Assembly (NCBI RefSeq): GCF_051466335.1
Contig: NZ_CP195793.1
Location: 1,302,001-1,366,000, forward strand
Direction of reading: 5' to 3'
DNA length: 64,000 nucleotides
Source: Planctomicrobium sp051466335
Lineage (GTDB): Bacteria > Planctomycetota > Planctomycetia > Planctomycetales > Planctomycetaceae
Below, piece by piece: positions 18,315 to 25,370 of this stretch (its first letter is position 1; every line of letters starts with the position of its first letter). A program made the position numbers and the translations under genes. The notes beneath the pieces are model-generated. The model did not search any database. It was not told the DNA's origin and was given only the letters and a program-made list of their open reading frames with translations.

Positions 18315-18526
18315 TGGCAGCGTGACCGCGCTGCCAGTGAGAGCGTGTGTGGCGACCTGAGACATCGCCTCCGACGGTGAAAACCGTCCGACTCCTCGTG
18401 AAATCGGGAGAGGTTGGTCTGACCTCAACGCTGCGTCAGCGTTGTGCGACACGAGTCGGCATGGCTTCGTGGTGCAGACCAATTCGGTTCGCTGCTGAGC
18501 CTGCTCCCGGTTTCCCGAGGTTTTTT
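18315..18526 (+). ncRNA. Candidate structured leader RNA upstream of the pilin-like gene
   Basis: About 210 bases directly before the pilin-like gene are packed with inverted repeats. Local hairpins: 18315-18322 with 18329-18336 (8 bp, 6-base loop), 18351-18355 with 18365-18369 (5 bp), 18373-18378 with 18383-18388 (6 bp, GAAA loop), 18410-18414 with 18422-18426 (5 bp) and 18427-18433 with 18437-18443 (7 bp, 3-base loop). Longer pairings: 18414-18421 with 18475-18482 (8 bp), 18388-18394 with 18453-18459 (7 bp) and 18405-18410 with 18504-18509 (6 bp). Six thymines occur at 18521-18526, and a strong ribosome-binding site (GAGGGGAG) begins near 18555. It does not match riboswitch classes I know. 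A cis-regulatory leader, a processed small RNA or an mRNA-stabilising UTR are all possible. Confidence 0.5.
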
Positions 18527-18568
18527 GCTTTCCAGCTTGGACTCACTTTGATCTGAGGGGAGCACACA

Positions 18569-19549
18569 ATGACAAAATTGATCAAAGACTTTCTGGCCGA
18601 CGAAGGGGGATTCGTTCTCTCGGCGGAGCTTGTCTTACTAGCAACAGTCGGAGTACTCGGACTGACTGTGATGATGGTCGCGGTTCGCGATTCCATCGGT
18701 GGAGAAATGGCTGATCTTGCCAACTCCTTCCGTCGAATCGATCAGTCCTATGGATATGGTGGAATGGTCTCTCGAGGACCTCACAACAAGATCAAGTCCT
18801 TTACCGCCGGGTCCGGATTTCTCGATGAACACCTGCGCGAACGCGGGTCTGAACAGGATATTGTTGTTGGCGATACGCTCGTGAGTGGCCTGCCATGTTC
18901 AACTCCGGTGGTGACTGTTCCACCGGTGACCACCAATACTCCCCCGGTTGCAATCCCGGAATCGGAAGTTCCATGTGAGCAGACTCCCTGCAATGAAATT
19001 CCTCCCGTGGAAGTTCCCTGTGGTGAGCCGTGCGGAGAACAGATTCCAACCCCGATCGTCGAGCCGATCGTCACTCCTTGCGAGCAACCTTGTCAGGAAC
19101 TCCCAGCGTTTCCAACCGGAGACATGATTGAATCGACTGGCGAACTGCGTTGTGACGCAATTGGTTACCAGCCTTGTGATCGACCTTATCGCTCGCAAGG
19201 GGGCGTGTTCTATCAAGGCCCGCTGAGCGGATATCACTCCGGAACTCATTTCGGCGGATACTCGGAAACAGAATTCCGAGGGCATCAGTCAATCGCACCG
19301 ATTCCAGAGCAGCTGGTGCCACACCACACTCCACGATTGGAAGCACCCGTAGTTACTGATTTCGGAATCTCCAATCAGGTGATTGAACAGAATGTCACCC
19401 CCGAACTGCATGAGCGACGACCGACTCCCAGTTCGGATCTGCCGCCAGCTTCAATTCACAAGGTAAGAATTGAAGAGGGGTACCGATATTATCCGCACTT
19501 TTCGCAGCCATACTGTGCACGACCTGCTGGGCCATTGCAGGTCTGGTAA
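18569..19549 (+). CDS. Pilin-like exported protein with Pro/Cys-rich extension
   Basis: A 326-residue protein I can place only in part. Residues 1-50 resemble the N-terminus of Flp-type pilins: a short basic leader, a Glu-Gly-Gly-Phe stretch (DEGGF), then one hydrophobic helix (about 17-36) and an amphipathic continuation. Flp pilins are usually 50-80 residues; this one carries about 270 more. The added part has a Pro/Cys-rich region (about 110-175, repeats like CEQTPC, CGEPCG, CEQPCQ) and a Gly/His/Tyr-rich region. Cysteine pairs suggest disulfide bonds outside the cell. The ribosome-binding site is strong, the gene has a long structured leader and its own downstream hairpin, so it may be a highly expressed single gene. 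No pilus-assembly genes are nearby. Confidence 0.7.
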   Translation: MTKLIKDFLADEGGFVLSAELVLLATVGVLGLTVMMVAVRDSIGGEMADLANSFRRIDQSYGYGGMVSRGPHNKIKSFTAGSGFLDEHLRERGSEQDIVVGDTLVSGLPCSTPVVTVPPVTTNTPPVAIPESEVPCEQTPCNEIPPVEVPCGEPCGEQIPTPIVEPIVTPCEQPCQELPAFPTGDMIESTGELRCDAIGYQPCDRPYRSQGGVFYQGPLSGYHSGTHFGGYSETEFRGHQSIAPIPEQLVPHHTPRLEAPVVTDFGISNQVIEQNVTPELHERRPTPSSDLPPASIHKVRIEEGYRYYPHFSQPYCARPAGPLQVW

Positions 19550-19578
19550 TTCTCAGTGTGAACGATTTTTGAATGACG

Positions 19579-19618
19579 GACAGCGTGGTACGATTCACCT
19601 TTGATCGACCACGCTGTC
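19579..19618 (+). terminator. Hairpin after the pilin-like gene, probable terminator
   Basis: A long stem pairs 19579-19588 perfectly with 19609-19618 and extends inward with one bulge. It lies 29 bases after the stop codon. Only a short thymine run (GTTTC) follows, so it may act as a terminator or protect the 3' end. Confidence 0.6.
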
Positions 19619-19662
19619 GGTGTTTCTGGCAGACCATCGTTGGCTGAGCTATTCGTTCCACC

Positions 19663-21108
19663 TTGAATTTCAGGCCTGTTTTGTCCGCTTCGACGACTAC
19701 CGATCGAAAACCTCACGAGCGATTGCTCTTCGTCACTGGACGACTGGCCGAGGGGGTTGTGCGGAAGGTCGTCGACGAAGTCAGTCTGAACGCGAAATTT
19801 TCGTATCACCTGACGGTTGTTGGGATTTCAGTGGCAGCCCTGATGCACGTGAAATGGCTGAAACGAAAACTGGTGATCGAAGGCGAATTTGATCGCGTCA
19901 TCGTCCCCGGATGGTGTCAGGGCGATCTCAGTGAATTGGAAGAGCAGTTCGGTATCCCGTTCTCACGCGGCCCGAAGGATATTCTTGATCTCTCGAATTT
20001 CCTGGGGACTCAAGCGAGGGGGCCCGTCGATCTTACCAACTATGACATCGCCATCATTGCGGAGATCAACCACGCTCCTTTGATGGAGATGGAGCATCTG
20101 CTTGAATACGCAGTCTCACTGAAAACGGCAGGGGCAGACCTGATCGATGTCGGTTGTATCCCTGGGGCGACATGGCGTCAGATCGGTGAGGCAGTGAAAC
20201 GGCTGCGCGATGCCGGATGCCGGTTGTCGGTTGACAGTTTTGACCGAGAGGAAGTGGAAGCGGCAGTTAAGGCAGGTGCCGAACTGGTGCTGAGTTGTAA
20301 CTCGTCCAATGTAGAGTGGGCGTCGCAACTCGGAGTCGAACTGGTGGTCATCCCCGATGATCCTCAAGATCTCGATTCCATGTGGCGTACAGCGGAACAA
20401 CTTGCTGCCTGTGGGTGCCCTTATCGTCTCGATCCCATCCTCGAACCGATCGGCTTTGGCTTCGCTAGATCCCTGTCTCGATATTACGAAACACGGCGAC
20501 TTGCTCCCGAGACCCCAATTATGATGGGGATCGGAAATGTGACCGAACTCAGCGAGGTTGACAGTGCCGGGCTGAACTTCCTGTTGGCATCGATCTGTCA
20601 GGAGCTTCGCGTTGAGAGTGTGCTCACGACTCAGGTCGCGAGCTGGTGTCAGACGGCTGTGCGTGAGTTTGATCGCTCAAGAAGACTCGCAAAATACGCA
20701 ATCGACAATCGTGTTCCGCCGAAGAGATTAAGCCACGAACTGGTGATGCTTCGCGATCCAAGAGTTCAAGAGCTGGGAGCAGAAACACTTCAGGAACTTG
20801 CCTCTCAACTGAAAGATCCGAACTATCGGATTTTTGTAGAGCGCAATGAAATTCACATCATGAATCGGGATGGCTACTGGCGTGGTCAAGATGTATTTGA
20901 ACTCTTCGATCAGTTTGCTGTTTCAAATTCAACTCTTGACGCTCAGCATGCGTTTTATTTGGGGTACGAGTTGAGCAAGGCTGTGACAGCGTTGACGCTG
21001 GGAAAACAGTATCAACAAGATCAAGCACTTCGTTGGGGATTCCTCACTGTCCCTGAATTGAGCGCCCATGAGCGTCGACGAGCGAATCAAACTGGAGAAG
21101 AGCCGTGA
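19663..21108 (+). CDS. Dihydropteroate-synthase-like protein (DUF6513/DHPS-related)
   Basis: A 481-residue protein with a distinctive N-terminal domain (RLLFVTGRLAE at about 20-30, then VVGISVAALM) and a central TIM-barrel part resembling dihydropteroate synthase (AGADLIDVGCIPG at about 165, LSVDSFD near 190). Proteins of this type occur with tetrahydromethanopterin-linked C1 transfer genes in planctomycetes and methylotrophs, where a role in pterin cofactor assembly is proposed; I know this from the family, not from this window. The start is uncertain: 19663 is a TTG without a clear ribosome-binding site and no in-frame ATG precedes the conserved region. Its TGA overlaps the GTG start of pabB by 4 bases, a tight coupling that supports a pterin-related role. 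Confidence 0.82.
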   Translation: MNFRPVLSASTTTDRKPHERLLFVTGRLAEGVVRKVVDEVSLNAKFSYHLTVVGISVAALMHVKWLKRKLVIEGEFDRVIVPGWCQGDLSELEEQFGIPFSRGPKDILDLSNFLGTQARGPVDLTNYDIAIIAEINHAPLMEMEHLLEYAVSLKTAGADLIDVGCIPGATWRQIGEAVKRLRDAGCRLSVDSFDREEVEAAVKAGAELVLSCNSSNVEWASQLGVELVVIPDDPQDLDSMWRTAEQLAACGCPYRLDPILEPIGFGFARSLSRYYETRRLAPETPIMMGIGNVTELSEVDSAGLNFLLASICQELRVESVLTTQVASWCQTAVREFDRSRRLAKYAIDNRVPPKRLSHELVMLRDPRVQELGAETLQELASQLKDPNYRIFVERNEIHIMNRDGYWRGQDVFELFDQFAVSNSTLDAQHAFYLGYELSKAVTALTLGKQYQQDQALRWGFLTVPELSAHERRRANQTGEEP

Positions 21109-22499
21109 ACACTCTTCCCTACGTTCATGAATTCGTCACTCCACCGACAGTCGCGGCGGCATTCAACCGACTGAGTGATCGGACTGGAATTGTTTTGTTC
21201 GATAGTTCCGCGGTAAACGCCACGTTGGGGCGATATTCGTTTCTCGCGGCTGAACCATTTGCAACGTACGAAGTGCAGACCCCTGAGTACGGGGCTGATC
21301 CTTTCAATGAATTGGCTGCGAATTTCGAGCGGTACTCCGTGGCGACGATCGAAGGGCTTCCTCCCTTCCAGGGGGGGGCTGCCGGGATGTTGTCGTACGA
21401 GTTGGGGGGCTGTTTTGAGGCAATCCCTTCCGCTGCTCGTGATGAGTTTAAGATTCCTGTCGCAGTGATTGGCTTTTATGGCTGGGTGTTGGCCTGGGAT
21501 CATCTTCAGGAACGGTGTTGGTTCATCGGGCACGGATTTCCGGAAGAGATCCCGGCCGCCAGAATGCGATTGGCTCAGTCTCAGTTGGAGTCGGTAAAAC
21601 GCTCACTCTCCGGGCCGGAGTTGAAATTTCAGGTAGCTCCCAGCAACCCGTGGAGTTTAGAGAACGAACATCGACTCCACTCGAACTCAGATGTTCGCAG
21701 CAATTTCACGCATCCGGAATATCTGAGAGCCGTCGATCAAGTCATCGAGTACATTCGGGCGGGTGACATCTTTCAGGCGAATCTCTCCCAGCGGCTCTTG
21801 GCTCCAGCGACCCGTCATCCAGTAGAACAATACCAACGGCTGCGAGTTCAGAATCCCGCGACTTTTTCTGGATACTTCGCACATCAGGATTGGAGTGTGT
21901 TGTCGTCTTCACCGGAGAGGTTTCTTCAGGTGAGGGGAGGGGAGGTCTCCACTCGACCAATCAAAGGAACGCGCCGCCGCAGGACGATTCCGGAAGCGGA
22001 TCTCTTTACTCGCGATGAATTGCGGGAAAGTGAAAAGGATCGGGCAGAGAACGTCATGATCGTCGATCTGTTGCGGAACGACCTGTCGCGTGTCTGTCTG
22101 CCTCATTCGATTCGAGTGACGGAACTCTGTTCTGTCGAAGCCTATCAGACTGTCACCCATCTCGTCTCAGAAGTTCGAGGCACCCTGCGGCCCGAGTGCT
22201 CATTTTGGGATCTTATGCGAGTGACATTTCCGGGCGGCTCAATCACGGGAGCTCCGAAGATTCGCGCCATGGAGATCATTGCGGAGTTGGAGCAGGTCGC
22301 ACGCGGTCCGTACTGTGGGAGCCTGTTCTACAATGGCTTCGATGGTACGGCAGACAGTAATATTCTGATTCGAACAATGACTCAGCGGCACGGTTGGTTG
22401 GCGTTTTCAGCGGGGGGCGGCGTGGTCGTGCAGTCTGACTCACAGCAGGAGTACGAGGAAACCCTGCATAAAGCCCGTGGCTTGCTGAATTCGCTATAG
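21105..22499 (+). CDS. pabB: Aminodeoxychorismate synthase component I
   Basis: A chorismate-binding enzyme of 464 residues that forms 4-amino-4-deoxychorismate, the precursor of 4-aminobenzoate for folate and methanopterin. Family landmarks are RPIKGTRRR (Lys in PIKGT is the PabB-type residue, where anthranilate synthase has A in place of K), DRAENVMIVDLLRNDLSRVC, and FPGGSITGAPKIRAMEII near the C-terminus. Translation starts at GTG 21105, which overlaps the upstream stop codon and has GGAGAAG 4 bases before it. No pabA or pabC is adjacent. A hairpin at 22541-22576 ends the unit. Confidence 0.93.
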   Translation: MNTLPYVHEFVTPPTVAAAFNRLSDRTGIVLFDSSAVNATLGRYSFLAAEPFATYEVQTPEYGADPFNELAANFERYSVATIEGLPPFQGGAAGMLSYELGGCFEAIPSAARDEFKIPVAVIGFYGWVLAWDHLQERCWFIGHGFPEEIPAARMRLAQSQLESVKRSLSGPELKFQVAPSNPWSLENEHRLHSNSDVRSNFTHPEYLRAVDQVIEYIRAGDIFQANLSQRLLAPATRHPVEQYQRLRVQNPATFSGYFAHQDWSVLSSSPERFLQVRGGEVSTRPIKGTRRRRTIPEADLFTRDELRESEKDRAENVMIVDLLRNDLSRVCLPHSIRVTELCSVEAYQTVTHLVSEVRGTLRPECSFWDLMRVTFPGGSITGAPKIRAMEIIAELEQVARGPYCGSLFYNGFDGTADSNILIRTMTQRHGWLAFSAGGGVVVQSDSQQEYEETLHKARGLLNSL

Positions 22500-22540
22500 A
22501 GATTCAGCAGAAGCAGATTCGCGACATCACCTCAAAGACA

Positions 22541-22576
22541 AATGACCAGCAGTCCGTGAGGAGGCTGCTGGTCATT
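22541..22576. terminator. Bidirectional hairpin between pabB and murB
   Basis: A perfect 12-bp inverted repeat (22541-22552 with 22565-22576) lies between the stops of two convergent genes. Thymine runs are weak on both sides, so strength is uncertain. Confidence 0.6.
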
Positions 22577-22613
22577 CGATGAAATCTGTATGCGAATCGC
22601 TTCGTCCGGAGTG

Positions 22614-23492
22614 CTACCAGATCGCGATTTCAGTTTCGAGTTCGATTCCATGCTTCTCGTTGACGCGGGAACGGATCAGGTCGATCAGGTTCAGAACGTC
22701 TGCGGAAGTTGCTTCTGCATGTGTGACGATGAAGTTGGCGTGTCGATCGCTCACTTCAGCATTCCCGACCTTCGTTCCCTTCAGCCCAGATTGCTCGATC
22801 AGTGCACCGGCGCTCAATCCACGAGGATTCTTGAAAATGCATCCAGCTGACTGGAAGGAGAATGGCTGCGAGGCTTTCTTTGTGATCCACAATTGACGCA
22901 TGCGGCGAGTGATCTCGTCGATATCGCCCTGTTTGAGTTCCAGTTCGACGCTGAGAATGACGAGTTCGTTGATGCTGCTGAAGCGGTAGCCGAATGTGAG
23001 CTCGTCACCACTTCGAGAGAACCGTTCGCCGCGACTGGTCATGACGTCGACAGATTTCACCAGCCCGCCGATTTCGCCGTGTCGACCGCCGGCGTTTCCT
23101 TTGACAGCGCCGCCAATCGTTCCTGGGATGCCAACCAGAGTTTCCAGGCCAGCCAGTCCTTCAGAAACCGATTGCGAGATGACGTTTGAAAGAGAAGTTG
23201 CTCCCCCTGCTCGAACGGTCGTCCCTTCAATTTGAACCCCTGTGAATGCGTCGCCGGTCAATTTGATGATGAGCCCGCTGACACCTTCATCGCGGATCAG
23301 CAGGTTCGACCCGCCGCCGATCATGCGGACCGGTACTCCGTCCGCCTCAGCAGCTTTGATCAGCTTCTCGAGATCTTCGACTGTTCGAGGTTCTGAATAC
23401 ATTTGCGACGGCCCACCAACTTTGAGCCATGTATGCTGAGCCATCGGCTCATTGAAGCGGATGAGATCGCCAAGTTTCGTCAATGTCGTCAT
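22614..23492 (-). CDS. murB: UDP-N-acetylenolpyruvoylglucosamine reductase
   Basis: FAD-dependent enzyme that reduces UDP-GlcNAc-enolpyruvate to UDP-MurNAc in peptidoglycan precursor synthesis. The 292-residue product shows the family pattern: NEPMAQHTWLKVGGP near the start, GLAGLETLVGIPGTIGGAV (FAD domain) and SAGCIFKNPRG. In the last motif Cys stands where Escherichia coli MurB has the proton-donating Ser, a variant seen in other type II enzymes. The start at 23492 overlaps the end of murC by 44 bases; the alternative ATG at 23444 would cut off the conserved NEP segment. Confidence 0.93.
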   Translation of the reverse strand: MTTLTKLGDLIRFNEPMAQHTWLKVGGPSQMYSEPRTVEDLEKLIKAAEADGVPVRMIGGGSNLLIRDEGVSGLIIKLTGDAFTGVQIEGTTVRAGGATSLSNVISQSVSEGLAGLETLVGIPGTIGGAVKGNAGGRHGEIGGLVKSVDVMTSRGERFSRSGDELTFGYRFSSINELVILSVELELKQGDIDEITRRMRQLWITKKASQPFSFQSAGCIFKNPRGLSAGALIEQSGLKGTKVGNAEVSDRHANFIVTHAEATSADVLNLIDLIRSRVNEKHGIELETEIAIW

Positions 23493-24864
23493 GATGTATG
23501 CGGGAGATGTCCCCCGCTCCCAATGTCAATATTACGGCAGCTTTGTTCGCGTCAGTCTGGAGTGTTCCCCAGACTCGGTCAAGAGCCGATATCAACATGG
23601 CGGGAGAGGTCATCCGTTGGATTACCTTTTGGGATGTTTCTGCCTCTTTTTTTGCAGAATTTTCACGGGCAGCGTAAACTGGGAGCAGATAAGTCTGATC
23701 TGAAAGGTCTAACGCTGCTGCAAATTCGTCCAGTAGTCCCAATGTTCGGGAAATTTGGTGTGGCTGAAAAACCGTGATCAGGCGTTTCCCCGGGAAGATC
23801 TCGCGGGCTGCCCGGATAGTGGCCCGGATTTCAGTTGGATGATGCGCGTAATCATCGACGATGATTGATTCACGCCAGGGGTGCCGAATCTCGAAACGAC
23901 GACGAATGCCGAGGAAATCGTTTAACCCCGTTGCGATTTCCGTCAGACTGAGTCCGAGCTCGTGAGCACAGGCAGCCGCCGCCAGTCCATTCTGAACATT
24001 ATGCAGCCCCGGAGCTCTCAATGTGATTTCTGGTGAAAGCTGATCACGAAACCGGATTTGAAATCGGCTGGAGGTCCCGTCAATCCGCCTGTTTTCGAGC
24101 GTCCAGTCCGCATTACAGTCGGTCAGCGAAAAGCTGACTTTTCGGCATTGAAGAAATCGGGAGAATTTCGCAGTCTCGACGCAGTCCGAGCGTGAGATGA
24201 GGAGGCCGTTTTTTGGGATGTTGCGTGCGAAGTGCTCATAGGATTCGCAAGCATCCGCCAATGTCGGGTAGCAGTCAAAGTGGTCCGGCTCAATCCCGAG
24301 AATGACACCGATTTGCGGGTGCAGCTTCAGGAAATGGCGTTGAAATTCGCATGCTTCGACCACGAGTGTTGAGCTTATTCCTAACCATCCGCTGCTGCCA
24401 AGAGCAATTGACTCTGCTCCGCATATCAGGGACGCCTGACTCTGGGCGGAGTGCAGGATTTGACCGAGCATCGCAGAGGTCGAACTTTTACCGTGCGTTC
24501 CTGCGATGCAGACAGACTGGAAACGTTTTGAAAGCTCGGCGAGAACTTCAACATAGGACATCTGGGGGATGTTGAGTTCGGTTCCTCGAATTCGTTCAGC
24601 GTTATCAGCACGAATCGCAGCGCTATAGAGAATTCCCTCTACTTCTGAGGTGATTTGCGAGGGATCGTGACCGCTGTAAAGCTGGATTCCGCGTCGCGAT
24701 AAACTGTTCGCAACATGCGGATCGGGGTTGGAATCACTTCCGGAGATGCTGCAGCCCGCATGATGGAGGTACTCAGCGAGCGCCTTCATCCCTGCGCCTG
24801 TGATACCAATCAGGTGCAGTCGTTTCGCTGGAAGAGATGCGATAGAAAAATCGATCAACTGCAT
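23449..24864 (-). CDS. murC: UDP-N-acetylmuramate--L-alanine ligase
   Basis: ATP-dependent Mur ligase that adds L-Ala to UDP-MurNAc. The 471-residue protein has the N-terminal substrate-binding motif HLIGITGAGMKALAEYL (17-33) and the ATP-binding loop GTHGKSS at 122-128, then DDYAHHPTEI in the C-terminal half, all typical of MurC. It overlaps murB by 44 bases, so the two form a translationally coupled pair. No ddl, ftsQ or other mur genes are adjacent, unlike the dcw cluster of most bacteria. Confidence 0.95.
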   Translation of the reverse strand: MQLIDFSIASLPAKRLHLIGITGAGMKALAEYLHHAGCSISGSDSNPDPHVANSLSRRGIQLYSGHDPSQITSEVEGILYSAAIRADNAERIRGTELNIPQMSYVEVLAELSKRFQSVCIAGTHGKSSTSAMLGQILHSAQSQASLICGAESIALGSSGWLGISSTLVVEACEFQRHFLKLHPQIGVILGIEPDHFDCYPTLADACESYEHFARNIPKNGLLISRSDCVETAKFSRFLQCRKVSFSLTDCNADWTLENRRIDGTSSRFQIRFRDQLSPEITLRAPGLHNVQNGLAAAACAHELGLSLTEIATGLNDFLGIRRRFEIRHPWRESIIVDDYAHHPTEIRATIRAAREIFPGKRLITVFQPHQISRTLGLLDEFAAALDLSDQTYLLPVYAARENSAKKEAETSQKVIQRMTSPAMLISALDRVWGTLQTDANKAAVILTLGAGDISRIHHDDIDETWRSHPLQ

Positions 24865-25370
24865 GAAATCCCCGGGGCAGAATCAACACGAATCGTGATC
24901 GTGCTGTGAGTTGCCGTCAAGTGCTTTCCGAAGATCCTGAGAGAGCAGTGGCGACAGGCGATGCAACCGCTGGAAATGCCTCTTGAATCTTTCTGTTAGC
25001 GATCCACTTGATGGTTGCGAGTTCCCGTAAATGACCCTGAAGAAATGGGACGAAAAGCGGAGGCGTGATCGTCAGAAGTGACGAACGTGTCTCAGTTTCT
25101 GGGAAATCTCTGGGGAATTGGTCGAACACAGCTGGGAGTTGTGTTGTATCAGGTGATGGGGAGGACCGTCCTTTATTCCATCGTTCTGGACATTTATACT
25201 GCGAGTATCCAGCAAGAGAGGTATTTCGAGATTGGTCCTCTTTCTGGAAATGATCCTCTGGATTTTACCCTACTGGTGAATGGATCGAGTCTTTATTTCG
25301 ATGTGACCGGAATGATTTTTATTCCTGTGGCAACGGTGGGTGGCTCGATGACAACTGAGACGAGGTATTG
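24865..25370. promoter_or_regulatory. Divergent intergenic region between murC and the cytochrome gene
   Basis: About 500 bases lie between two divergent genes. A GTG-initiated frame of 97 codons (25078-25371) fills its right half and its stop overlaps the next start, but codon use (several AGG) and protein composition do not support it. I see no clear promoter or hairpin. Confidence 0.3.

Noticed and set aside
22579..22896. A 105-codon rightward frame after pabB.
   Set aside because: It is antisense to the conserved C-terminal part of murB and begins in the terminator hairpin.
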